Of a DNA stretch of 64,000 nucleotides, positions 1 to 8,401 are shown piece after piece. Under the pieces are notes generated by a model, which did not search any database, was not told where the DNA came from, and was given only the letters and a program-made list of their open reading frames with translations. Origin of the DNA: Amycolatopsis rubida. GTDB taxonomy: Bacteria; Actinomycetota; Actinomycetes; Mycobacteriales; Pseudonocardiaceae. The translations under genes were made by a program, and so were the position numbers. The number at the start of each line of letters is the position of its first letter. Within the stretch, counting starts at the first letter, position 1. The stretch spans positions 248,001 to 312,000 of the forward strand of contig NZ_FOWC01000002.1 in assembly GCF_900115345.1 (NCBI RefSeq). Direction: 5' to 3'.

Positions 1-911
1 TCTCCGGCGAACGGCGACATCAAGTGCGCGGCGTCGCCGAGCAGCGTGACGCCGGGCACTCGCGACCATGAATGCTCGACGGGGAGCGCGTGGACCAGCC
101 GTGCGACCAGCTCGCTGTCCGCATCCTCGACCAGGGCGCGAAGCCGGTCGGACCAGCCGTCGAAGTGGCTCAGCACGGCGGCCTTGGCGGCGGCGTGCTC
201 GGTGAAGTCGACGGACGCGGTCCAGGTTTCCGGGACGCGCACGGCGACGTAGACGTGCAGGCTGCCGTCCGGTTCGCGGTGCGCGAGAAAGCCTTTGTCC
301 TCGCCGAGCGCGAAACTCATGCCGCCGCCGAGGAGCGCTGCCGCGTCCGGGTGCCGGGAGTCCGCGTCGAGGAGGTCGATCTCCACGAAGGAGATCCCTG
401 CGTACGCCGGTTTTTCCGGTGAGACCAGCGGCCGGATTCGCGACCAGGCGCCGTCGGCTCCGATGAGCACGTCCGTGGTGAGGGGCGTGCCGTCGGCGAG
501 GGCGAGGCGATGCCGTCCGCCGGACAACGGTTCCGCGGCGGTGACCTTCGCTCCCCAGCGGACGGTGCCCGCCGGCAGCGAATTGAGGAGGAGGTCGCGC
601 AGGGCCCCGCGGTCGACCTCCGGTCGCCCGCCGGTGCCGTCGTCCGCCGCGGAGAACAGGAGGGCGGCGGCGCGGTCGTAGACGCGGGTTTCCTGGCCGC
701 CGGAGTGGATCAGCGCTTCGAATTCGGCGTGCAGACCGGCGGCGCGAAGGGCGACCTGGCCGGAGTCGTCGTGGATGTCGAGCATGCCGCCCTGCGCGCG
801 GGCGGAGGGGGAGGCGTCGAGGTCGAGGACGGTGGCTTCGATGCCGTGCACGTGCAGGACGCGGGCGAGGCTGAGACCGCCGAGTCCGGCGCCGACGATG
901 GTGATGGTCAT
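1..911 (-). CDS. FAD-dependent monooxygenase (TetX/PHBH-like), 3' end cut by window edge
   Basis: Reading leftwards from the ATG at 909-911, the protein begins with a dinucleotide-binding motif GAGLGGLSLARVL at residues 7-19, typical of FAD-dependent aromatic hydroxylases. About residue 160 there is the second FAD motif with GADGAWSRIRP, and close to the window edge GDAAHLMSPFAGE, the GD motif that contacts the FAD ribityl chain. These three motifs in this order define the class A flavoprotein monooxygenase family (TetX, PgaE, MhpA type), which uses NAD(P)H and O2 to hydroxylate small aromatics or drugs. About 303 codons are visible; the last 70-100 residues probably lie outside the window. 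A perfect palindrome 39 bp upstream suggests TetR-type control. The substrate cannot be deduced. No membrane segments are seen, so it should be cytosolic. Confidence 0.9.
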   Translation of the reverse strand, partial: MTITIVGAGLGGLSLARVLHVHGIEATVLDLDASPSARAQGGMLDIHDDSGQVALRAAGLHAEFEALIHSGGQETRVYDRAAALLFSAADDGTGGRPEVDRGALRDLLLNSLPAGTVRWGAKVTAAEPLSGGRHRLALADGTPLTTDVLIGADGAWSRIRPLVSPEKPAYAGISFVEIDLLDADSRHPDAAALLGGGMSFALGEDKGFLAHREPDGSLHVYVAVRVPETWTASVDFTEHAAAKAAVLSHFDGWSDRLRALVEDADSELVARLVHALPVEHSWSRVPGVTLLGDAAHLMSPFAG

Positions 912-949
912 GGGGTTGCTCCGTTTCTTGGCGGGTGGCTCAGACCAGA

Positions 950-981
950 GTAACGAACATGTTCGTTACGAACAAGTTCGT
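950..981. promoter_or_regulatory. Tandem palindromic operator upstream of the monooxygenase
   Basis: A perfect 20-bp palindrome, GTAACGAACATGTTCGTTAC, lies at 950-969. A second, slightly degenerate one (ACGAAC-AA-GTTCGT) lies at 968-981, sharing the half-site ACGAAC/GTTCGT. This arrangement is typical of a TetR-family operator. The gene for the cognate repressor is not obvious nearby on the right; it may lie left of the window. Confidence 0.75.
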
Positions 982-1502
982 TCGCGAGTGACGCCGGTCA
1001 ACTGCGGTCGGAGCCTGCTGTGGCGGCCTCGGACAGTCCCGGCCGGGACGCGGCTCCCTCGCGGCGAACGCACGACGATTCGCCAAGCAGCGCAACCTGA
1101 TCGAGGTTCACCCGTCGCGCGGCTTCCCGAGCCGACCAAACGGTCACTCGATTGGCGGCGATCCAGATCACCTTATGGGGCCGGAACATTCGCGCGGTTC
1201 ACGCGTTGTACAGAGTGTCGGTACGGAGGTGCCCCCGGGCCTCACCTTCTGCCTTCCAGGAATACCGGTCCGGCCGGAGCCTGGTCGTGCCACTCGCCGC
1301 GAGGCGGCCCCCGTACCGGCGCAGAACTACCCGCTCCGCGTCACTGCTCCCCCCAGCCGCGGAACGGGATCCGGTGCTCCTGCTCCCGCCGGCCGGTAAC
1401 CCCCAGCCGGTCCGGACGGCGAGCGGGAGCACACCCCCGGCCGCGGGAATGTTCTTGACCCGCAACGAGTTGTAGTGAGCAGAGTGGTACTGCTGTGCAC
1501 AC

Positions 1503-1662
1503 TGGATGAGCCGAGTCCAGCCGCAGGCGTGCGTCGGTGGTCTGGATGAGCCGAGTCCAGCCGCAGGCGCGCGCCGGCGGTCCGGATGAGCCGAGTACAG
1601 CCGCAGGCGTGCGTCGGCGGTCCGGATGAGGCGAGTCCAGCCGCCAGTGCGCGCCGGGCAGT
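1503..1662. repeat. Four tandem copies of a 40-bp unit
   Basis: Units begin at 1503, 1543, 1583 and 1623, each opening with (T/C)GGATGAG(C/G)CGAG and continuing T(C/A)CAGCCGC. The first three are near-identical and the fourth is more diverged. The period of exactly 40 bp is not a multiple of three, so this is a DNA-level repeat rather than a protein repeat. Confidence 0.9.
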
Positions 1663-2099
1663 CCGGGCAAGACTGTCCGCATCGAACCCGCCGTTTTCTC
1701 AAGCCACCCCGTCCGCTGCGGCATCTCTCCCCAGTGCCCCGCGCGGACGGGGATCCCGCGCCCCCGCTCCGGCTCCCGCAGGCCGGACGCGCGGGGCGCC
1801 CTGACCACCTCGTTCGCCGCGCCGCCCCTCCCCCCACGGTCGCGCGAGCGGGGACATGCGCCCGCCCGGCCGCCGGATCCCGACCGGACCGGCCGGGCGG
1901 GTGCCCGCGTAGCGCCTAGCGAGCCCTTTGCGGCGTGGGCAGGCGGGTCTCCGCCGGGCGACGCATCATTGGCCACAGACAGGCGCGGTCTCCGCCGGGC
2001 CAACGCATGGCCACAGGCAGGCGCGCCTGCCGCCGAACGGCGCAGTCCCGCCCCTTCTTGAACAGCCGCGTCGCGGCCCGGGCATACCCCGCCCCTCAC

Positions 2100-2600
2100 C
2101 TAGCAACGCATCCCGGCACGGGCAGCGCACGTTTAGCCGAGCGCCGCATCGCGCGCCGCAGACACGCGCCCGCGCACCCAGCAAGCATCCCGGCGCGGGC
2201 ACCCCGCACCAAACCGCATCCCAGCACGAACATGCGCGCTCCTCACCAGCAAACGCATCTCAGCACGGACATGGGGCGTGCCCCTCCCCAGCAACGCATC
2301 CCCAGCGCAGCCATGGCGTGCCCCTCACCCAGCGATGCGTCGCAGCGGGGGCAACGTGCCCTTCGACGGACAACGCACCGAGCCGCAGGCATGCACGTCC
2401 CCACACCGGGCGACACATCACAGCCCAGGCATGCACGCCCGCACTGCGCAATGCAACCCAGCGCAGGCAGTGCGCCCTTCGCAGACCAATGCACCGCGCC
2501 ACAGGCACCCCTCCCCGCACCGGGTAACACATCCGGCACGGGCAGCGCGCCCTTCGCCAAGCAACACCTCACGCCACAGGCACGCACGCCCCACACCCAG
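2100..2600. repeat. Degenerate minisatellite with about 40-bp period
   Basis: The phrase AGCAACGCATC followed by (C)CAGCACGGGCA(T)G recurs with drift near 2102, 2250, 2291, 2330, 2372, 2410 and beyond, at spacings of about 38-42 bp. It shares its approximate period with the cleaner array at 1503-1662, which suggests one mechanism of expansion. Confidence 0.6.
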
Positions 2601-2604
2601 CGAG

Positions 2605-2757
2605 CCGCGACAGCACAAGCAACGCGCCTTCGCCGAAGCGCGCATCACCCCGCAGAAACGCACTCAGCGACCCGCGACAGCACAAGCAACGCGCCTTCGC
2701 CGAAGCGCGCATCACCCCGCAGGCACGCACTCAGCGACCCGCGACGGCACAGGCGAA
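2605..2757. repeat. 67-bp tandem direct repeat, two copies plus a partial third
   Basis: The segment beginning CCGCGACAGCACAAGCAACG near 2605 recurs 67 bp later near 2672 almost unchanged, and its beginning recurs again near 2739. The array ends about 25 bp before the stop codon of the helicase/nuclease gene that reads towards it. Confidence 0.9.
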
Positions 2758-2781
2758 CTCGTCCGTCGCCAAGCACCCGAC

Positions 2782-5700
2782 TCAGTCGATCCACTCGCGG
2801 GCGTCACGGAGCAACCCGAGCATCCCGGAGACCAGCCGCATCTGGTCCACCGTCCTGATGTCGGCTTCGAGCAGCTTCGGAGAGCACACCAGGACAGCGA
2901 CGGACTGCGCGCGGGAGAGAGCGACGTTCAACCGGTTACGGGACAACAAGAAATCAAGGCCTCGCGGCAAGTCTACCGCCGAAGAGGACGTCATGGTCGT
3001 CACCACAACGGGTGCTTCTTGGCCCTGGAACCGGTCCACTGTGCCGACTCGGACGTCGCCGAAGCCCGCGTCGGACAGCGCGCGCGTCACTACTCGCGCC
3101 TGCAAGTTGTACGGGGCTACCACAAGGAAATCGGCGTCAGTGAGCGGTCGGCCTTCCCACGATCGGCCGTGCAGCGACTTGATCGCCGAGACCACTTGCT
3201 CGGCTTCTTCCACCGACCGCGTGGTGTTCCCGCGATGCTCGACCGATGCCAGATAGAGACCTGACGGGAAACCGTCGATCGAACGTTCCGCGGTGGGATG
3301 CGAGTGCAGCAGGCCCGCGTACGAAAGGTTGGAGACCGGCGCGCATACCGCGGGATGCATGCGGCGCGTCAGGTCGAGGAAATACCCCAGTTCCGGCGGG
3401 ATGATGTCCGCCTCGCCGATCAGGTGACCCAGCGCCGACGCCTCCGCGCCCGCCGGGTGCGTGCCCTGCACGACCTGCGGCAACTGTTGCGGATCCCCCA
3501 GCAGCACCAGGTTTTTCGCGCACATCGACACCGCCAGCGCGTCCGCGAGAGCGAACTGCCCGGCTTCGTCGATGACGAGAACGTCGAAGGGTTCCTCGCG
3601 CACGGCAGCGTTGGCGAAGGTCCACGCCGTGCCGCCGACCAGATGACCGGTGTCGTGTTCTTCACGCCAGCGTACCAGCGCGGTGTTGTTTTTCGGCTGC
3701 TCCCAAGGCAATGCCGGATCAGGCGTCCGCTTCGCGCGCTTGGCGCAGGCCATCTCCGGCGCATTCTCCATGGCCGCCGAGAGCACGTTCTCGACCGCTT
3801 TGTGACTGTTCGACGTGACGCCGACGGTCCGGCCGGAACGCACCAGATGTGCGATGAGTTTCCCGGCCAGGTAAGTCTTTCCGGCCCCGGGCGGGCCCTG
3901 GACGGCGAGCACGGAACCGTCGAGCTGGTCGACCGCGGTGAGCACCGTGGCGACCAAATCTTCACCCGGTTCGGGCAACCCGCCGCGCAACCGGGGGATG
4001 CGGCGCAGCAGATCGACGCCGGGGTGCGACGGCAGCGCGGGCAGTGTTTCCCCTGCCAGCCGGGCGAGATCGGCTACCGCCTCGTCCTTCGGCGACGGAC
4101 GGACCGGGCTGCCCGGCAGGACCGCCGCGGGGAGATCGTTGGACGTCCGGTCCGGGGCACTGCTCTCCTCCAGCGTCACTTCGACGGCGGTCGCGGACAC
4201 GACTTTCGCGTCGCGCGCATCGGCGCCGTAGCGCAAACGCACGTCGTCACCAGGCGCGTACGGATGCGGACGGTCCGGGTCGCACCTCACGACCAGCGTG
4301 CGTTTCGCGGTGCGCAACCGGCCGGACGGCGGTACCCATTCGCCCGCGGTCACCGACACCGGGACCGCGCAGGTCGTGTCCACTTCGAGGTCGCTGATCG
4401 GGGCCGCCAACTGGCGGAAGAACTCCCACCAGGCCGGGTTCGTCTCGCGGCGGTGGTAACCGACGGAGGCGGCCAGCAGCGCGCGGGCGTGGTCGTCGGG
4501 GGTGAAATCCGCGGGGTCGCCGGGAAGGCCGTCCAGAAGCGGGTCGACCAGCGCGGCCATCGCGGCGGCGCGCTCGGCTCGGCGCTGGGCGGCTTCCTCT
4601 TCTTCGGTGCGGCGGAGCAGAGCGTCCACTTCGGACTCGGGGTCCGGCTCCGCAAGGTCGATTCCGGCTTCGGCGCGCACGCGGTGCAGGAATTCGTGCA
4701 GGCGCAAGGTGGACACGCAGTCGTACTCGTTGTAGTCCGCGATGCCGCGCAGCACTTCTTCGGCCTGCTCGGTGTTTCCCGCGGAGGAGAGCGTCAGGTA
4801 ATCCTCGTACGCCTCGATGCTCGACACTGCCGTTTTTACCTCGCCAGCGCGGGCTTCCGGCATGTACAGTGGTTCTAAATACTTGATCGAATACGACCGC
4901 TGTCCTACCCGCAAAGCCTTGCGTACCACGGCATACAGGTCGATCATCGCGCCGCTGCGCAGCAGCTCGTCCACGGCTTCCTCCCGCGTGCCATGGACGG
5001 CGGCGAGCCGCTTGATCGCCGTGACCTCGTACGGCGCGTAGTGGTAGACGTGCGCGTCGGGGTGTTCCGCGAGCCGTGCGGTGGCGAAGTCGACGAACTC
5101 CTCGAACGCTCGTTTCTCCTGCGCGCGCGAGTGTGCCCAGAACGGGCTGAAGCGCTCGTCCGGGGTGACCGCGCCGAAGAGGTACTCCAAGCCGGTGCCG
5201 GCCAGGGCGTACGGGTCGCCTTCCATATCGAAGAAGACGTCGCCGGGGTTGGCTTCGGGCAGTTCGGCGAGCGCGCCCGGGGCAATGATTTCGTAAGCCA
5301 GTTCTCCGGTTTCGTCCTGCCGGACCTGGATCGCGGCCTGCGCGCGCAACGAGGCGAACGTGCCCTCGGACATGTCGCGCGGACGGTCGGCGGGCTCGGC
5401 GCTGGCGAGCGCGTCGATGGTGCCGAGCCCGGCGGTCGCCAGCTTGCGCCGCTGCTCGCTGCGCATCCCGGCGACCAGCGACAGGTCGCGGTCGGCCTCG
5501 CGCGCGGACGAACAGTGGCCGGCGAACGCGCATCCGGTGCACGCCGGACGTTCGTCGGCCCAGATCCGGTCGGGCAGCTGCGGCGGACGGTCCTCCAGCC
5601 GGTCGCGGAGCCGGTCTACGAGCGGGAGGAAGTCGTCGACGCGGAGGCTGCGCGTGCTGCCGTCGCCCAGCAGCAGGTGCATCTCCGGCCCGGCGGGCCA

Positions 5701-6132
5701 GCCGCCGCGGCGCAGAGCGTCGGCGTACGCGGTGAGCTGCACAACCGCCGACGGCTTGGCGTGCCGGGCGAGCTTCGTGTCGTAGACCTCGTAGCGGCCC
5801 TGGTCGTCGCGCAGAAGGAAATCCGCGCGGCCGGAGAACTCGCCGTCGTGGAACACCGCCTGGTAGATCACCGGCGCACCCGCGCGCAACGCTTCCTCGG
5901 TGGCCTTCGCCGCGACGACCGGATCGTGCTCCTCGATCTCGACGACCTGTGTCCGCTCGCTGCGCAACCGTCCGAGCGTGGCCGCCTCGTGCGCCCGCCC
6001 GTGCTTCACCGCCAGCCGATCGGGTGCGGAAGTGGGCCGCGGCGCGCCGGGTATCCCCGCCGCCAATGCCTGCTTGAGGATGCTCCGGTGCTCGCATTCG
6101 AGCAGGTCAGCGAGATCAGACGGCGTGTACAT
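2782..6132 (-). CDS. TM0106-family RecB-like nuclease / superfamily 1 DNA helicase
   Basis: The protein of 1116 residues starts MYTPSDLADLLECEH, the usual N-terminus of this family. An ATG start at 6132 is chosen although the frame stays open further upstream, because upstream codons run through simple repeats. Order: RecB-like (PD-D/E)xK nuclease (GRADFLL near 105, then VYDTK); a cysteine cluster ACTGC...C resembling the family's metal site; an RNase H-like exonuclease block opening DVFFDMEGDPYAL; then an SF1 helicase with Walker A GPPGAGKT (Lys about 752), DEAGQ, GDPQQLPQV, VDRFQGQE and a final LNVALSRAQS. Such proteins are thought to act in DNA repair or defence, with no settled role. The gene stands alone, with repeat arrays on both sides and no good Shine-Dalgarno at the chosen start. 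Confidence 0.9.
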   Translation of the reverse strand: MYTPSDLADLLECEHRSILKQALAAGIPGAPRPTSAPDRLAVKHGRAHEAATLGRLRSERTQVVEIEEHDPVVAAKATEEALRAGAPVIYQAVFHDGEFSGRADFLLRDDQGRYEVYDTKLARHAKPSAVVQLTAYADALRRGGWPAGPEMHLLLGDGSTRSLRVDDFLPLVDRLRDRLEDRPPQLPDRIWADERPACTGCAFAGHCSSAREADRDLSLVAGMRSEQRRKLATAGLGTIDALASAEPADRPRDMSEGTFASLRAQAAIQVRQDETGELAYEIIAPGALAELPEANPGDVFFDMEGDPYALAGTGLEYLFGAVTPDERFSPFWAHSRAQEKRAFEEFVDFATARLAEHPDAHVYHYAPYEVTAIKRLAAVHGTREEAVDELLRSGAMIDLYAVVRKALRVGQRSYSIKYLEPLYMPEARAGEVKTAVSSIEAYEDYLTLSSAGNTEQAEEVLRGIADYNEYDCVSTLRLHEFLHRVRAEAGIDLAEPDPESEVDALLRRTEEEEAAQRRAERAAAMAALVDPLLDGLPGDPADFTPDDHARALLAASVGYHRRETNPAWWEFFRQLAAPISDLEVDTTCAVPVSVTAGEWVPPSGRLRTAKRTLVVRCDPDRPHPYAPGDDVRLRYGADARDAKVVSATAVEVTLEESSAPDRTSNDLPAAVLPGSPVRPSPKDEAVADLARLAGETLPALPSHPGVDLLRRIPRLRGGLPEPGEDLVATVLTAVDQLDGSVLAVQGPPGAGKTYLAGKLIAHLVRSGRTVGVTSNSHKAVENVLSAAMENAPEMACAKRAKRTPDPALPWEQPKNNTALVRWREEHDTGHLVGGTAWTFANAAVREEPFDVLVIDEAGQFALADALAVSMCAKNLVLLGDPQQLPQVVQGTHPAGAEASALGHLIGEADIIPPELGYFLDLTRRMHPAVCAPVSNLSYAGLLHSHPTAERSIDGFPSGLYLASVEHRGNTTRSVEEAEQVVSAIKSLHGRSWEGRPLTDADFLVVAPYNLQARVVTRALSDAGFGDVRVGTVDRFQGQEAPVVVTTMTSSSAVDLPRGLDFLLSRNRLNVALSRAQSVAVLVCSPKLLEADIRTVDQMRLVSGMLGLLRDAREWID

Positions 6133-6381
6133 CGCCCGGCAGTCTGTCACGGCCTGCGGAGGGCTCTGGCGAGGCGGGCGCCGACACGCCGCCCGGAATT
6201 GTCGGTGGCGGGTGGGATGATCTTGGAGTGCGCGGGAATGGGTGCGAGGGGAGGTGAGAGCCGGGGTTTTGGGGTGATCAAGGTCAACTGGTGGTGCTGG
6301 TGGTCGGAGGTGGAGCTGGATTGGAGGGTTCTCGGTTGACGGCGGATTCGGGTTGCAGGATTCTGGTTTGGAGTCTGTGCT

Positions 6382-6476
6382 GAGCAGCGTTCGGTGAGCA
6401 GCGTTCGGCGAGCAGCGTTCGGCGAGCAGCGTTCGGCGAGCAGCGTTCGGCGAGCAGCGTTCGGCGAGCAGCGGGC
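6382..6476. repeat. 14-bp tandem repeat, six full copies plus a partial
   Basis: The unit GAGCAGCGTTCGGC repeats head to tail from 6382 (the first copy ends in T instead of C), with copies at 6396, 6410, 6424, 6438 and 6452 and a broken one at 6466. It lies about 250 bp upstream of the helicase/nuclease start, on its promoter side. The stretch 6133-6381 around it holds no gene that I can support. Confidence 0.95.
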
Positions 6477-6654
6477 TGGTGGTGAGCTGCGGGCTAGTGG
6501 GGTCGTCGGTCAGGTCGTTCGGCGGGGTGCACACCGTCTCGACGGCCTCGGCAGAGCGGCGGCCCACGACCGCTATGGCGCGGGGTGGCCGAGCGCGCCC
6601 GATGGCAGGTCTCTCGGGCCGCGACGAGCCCTGACCAGCGCGGGCGGGTGGCGT

Positions 6655-7103
6655 GAGGTCCTGCAACGCGCGGGCCGGTGACGTTGCCGATCACGTTCCG
6701 CCGAGTGCTCGCCACCGCGACAGCCTCGCCAGGGCGGCGGACGCGAGACCCTGCAAGGTCCGGACCAGCGACGCTGTCGATCACGTGCTGCGGGGTGCTG
6801 CGCGCCCCGACGGCCCCGTCACGGCGGCGGACGTGAGGTCCTGCAACGCGCGGGCCAGCGACGTTATCGACGCACATCCTGCGGGATGTGCGCCACCGCA
6901 GCGGCCTCGCCAGGGCGGCGGACGCGAGATCCTGCAACGCGCGAACCAGCCACACTGCCGACCACACCTCCGAGGTGCACACCACCCCGACAACCCCGTC
7001 ACGGCGGCGGACGCGAGACCCTCCAACGCGCGAGCCAGCCACACCGCCGACCACACCTCCGAGGTGCACACCACCCCGACAACCCCGTCACGGCGGCGGC
7101 ACG
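6655..7103. repeat. Tandem repeat of about 90 bp, five units
   Basis: Units open with GAG(A/G)(C/T)CCTGCAACGCGCG-like sequence at 6655, 6745, 6835, 6926 and 7015, and carry GTCACGGCGGCGGACG-like ends. The last two units are nearly identical and the first three diverged. The final copy runs into the esterase gene and supplies its stop codon and last few codons. Because 90 bp keeps frame, 30-residue repeat frames stay open on both strands, but none has a plausible start or composition. Confidence 0.9.
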
Positions 7104-8083
7104 CCGTCCCGCTGAGACATCGGGCGGGCGAGCAATCGCTCAAGCCACGACTCACGAGCCGCGACGCACGCGTGAGACAGTGCGGATTCTGGTGCGAGGT
7201 CGTAGAAACCATGGAAGGCGCCGCCCCAGACGTGGAGTTCGGCGTTGCCTCCTGATGCCCAGATTGCGCTCGCGAAGGCGACGTCCTCGTCTCGGAAGAC
7301 CTCAGCCGCGCCGACGTCGATGAAGGTTGGCGGGAGGCCGCTCAGGTCGGTTGCTCGTGCGGCGGCCGCGTAGGGCGAGACGGCGGCGGTTCCCCGGCGA
7401 TCGCCGAGGACTGCCGTCCACGCGGTCAGGTTGCTGGTCCGGTCCCAGACGCCGGTGCCGTCATACTGGCGTGCCGACACCGTCTCGTTGCGGTCGTCGA
7501 TCATCGGGCATTGCAGCAGCAGGCCGAGCAGCGCCGGGGTGCCGCGGTCGCGGGCCAGCAACGCGGTTCCGGCGGCGAGTCCTCCGCCGCCACTGCCGCC
7601 GAACATGACTAGGCGCTGTGGGTCTAGGCGCAGCGTGGCCGCGTTGGCGGCCGTCCAGCGCAGGCCCGCGTAGCAGTCCTCGACGGGTACCGGGTCGGGG
7701 TGTTCCGGGGCCAGCCGGTACTCGACGGTGACGGCGACCGCGTCGTACTTCAGCACCCACTCGATCAGCGGGCCTGCCGCGGCGAACCGGTCTCCCATCA
7801 CCATTCCGCCGCCGTGGAGGTGGTAGATGCCGGGGCCGGGCGTTTCGTGGTCCACGCGGGAGAGGACGGAGACCTCGATCTCGGCGCCGCCGTAGCCGGT
7901 GATCGTGTGGTGCGCGCAGCGGACGGGGCGGTCGCCGATTTGTTCTTCGATGCTGGGGAAAGGGAGATTCCGGTAGTGCGGCAAGCGGTTCGCGGTCATG
8001 CCGACCGGCGCGTGGCCGTCGAGTGCCGGCAGCACCGCGGCGAGTTCTGGGTCGAACGGGGGACGCGGCACATCGTGCGTCAT
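7088..8083 (-). CDS. HSL-family alpha/beta hydrolase (esterase/lipase)
   Basis: A 331-residue protein with the hormone-sensitive-lipase signature. HGGG occurs near residue 94 (oxyanion hole), GGSGGGG near 162 carries the nucleophile serine, an acidic residue lies in DVGAAEVFRDEDV, and the catalytic histidine is in FHGFYD near the C-terminus. Such enzymes hydrolyse short-chain or bulky carboxylic esters in the cytosol. The ATG at 8083 follows AGGAG with 6-nt spacing, so the start is firm. The last residues (DGVPPP) and the stop codon are encoded by a unit of the neighbouring 90-bp repeat, which suggests that repeat expansion reached the gene's end. There is no clear operon partner. Confidence 0.9.
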   Translation of the reverse strand: MTHDVPRPPFDPELAAVLPALDGHAPVGMTANRLPHYRNLPFPSIEEQIGDRPVRCAHHTITGYGGAEIEVSVLSRVDHETPGPGIYHLHGGGMVMGDRFAAAGPLIEWVLKYDAVAVTVEYRLAPEHPDPVPVEDCYAGLRWTAANAATLRLDPQRLVMFGGSGGGGLAAGTALLARDRGTPALLGLLLQCPMIDDRNETVSARQYDGTGVWDRTSNLTAWTAVLGDRRGTAAVSPYAAAARATDLSGLPPTFIDVGAAEVFRDEDVAFASAIWASGGNAELHVWGGAFHGFYDLAPESALSHACVAARESWLERLLARPMSQRDGVPPP

Positions 8084-8401
8084 GAAGGCTCCTGGAGATC
8101 ATCGTTCCCTTCGACAGCGCACAGCGGAGCGCACGCTAGGGCGCGAAGGGGAATTTGGTGGGAAAGAGTCGTGACCGGGCACTCGTCGGCCGGTAAGCCG
8201 CCGAGAACCCGGCGGCTAGTCTCTGTCCACCTCGATGAGCATGCGGCGAGATTACCCTACTGCGGGGAAATCCCAGGCGGTGTTTTCGGGCAGCGCGCCC
8301 GAAGCCGCTGTCAGGTAAGGGCTGAGAATACTCTGGTCTCCTCGGGGTGACGCATCAGCGAGATCCCGCTGGGTCAGGCGACATCGCCCGGCACCCAGCC
8401 G
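8084..8401. other. Intergenic stretch without a visible gene
   Basis: These 318 bp lie between the esterase start and the sigma factor stop (both genes on the minus strand) and presumably hold the esterase promoter. No RNA gene, repeat or strong operator was seen. Confidence 0.6.

Larger units (their letters stand above)
982..2781. other. Gene-free, repeat-rich stretch
   Basis: I find no open frame here with a ribosome binding site or a recognisable protein. The long open frames on both strands are low-complexity (Arg, Pro, Ala, His, Ser) and follow the repeats listed separately: four 40-bp tandem units, a degenerate minisatellite of about 40 bp and a 67-bp tandem duplication. GC-rich actinomycete DNA leaves spurious frames open, so none of these is called a gene. 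Confidence 0.7.

Noticed and set aside
1503..1662. Tandem array considered as a CRISPR
   Set aside because: Units are contiguous with no unique spacers and no cas genes are present; the same holds for the arrays at 2605, 6382 and 6655.
1935..2858. Long open frame of about 307 codons on the plus strand
   Set aside because: The translation is Arg/Pro/Ala/His-rich, follows the underlying 40-bp and 67-bp DNA repeats, has no ribosome site or family resemblance, and overlaps the 3' end of the nuclease/helicase gene.
6133..6666. N-terminal extension of the nuclease/helicase
   Set aside because: The frame stays open for 178 more codons but runs through the 14-bp tandem repeat and simple Pro/Ser/Thr sequence; homologous proteins begin at the MYTPSDL block.
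6653..7255. Open frame encoding 30-residue repeats
   Set aside because: It arises because the DNA repeat is 90 bp, a multiple of three; the opposite strand is open as well, and the frame overlaps the esterase antisense.
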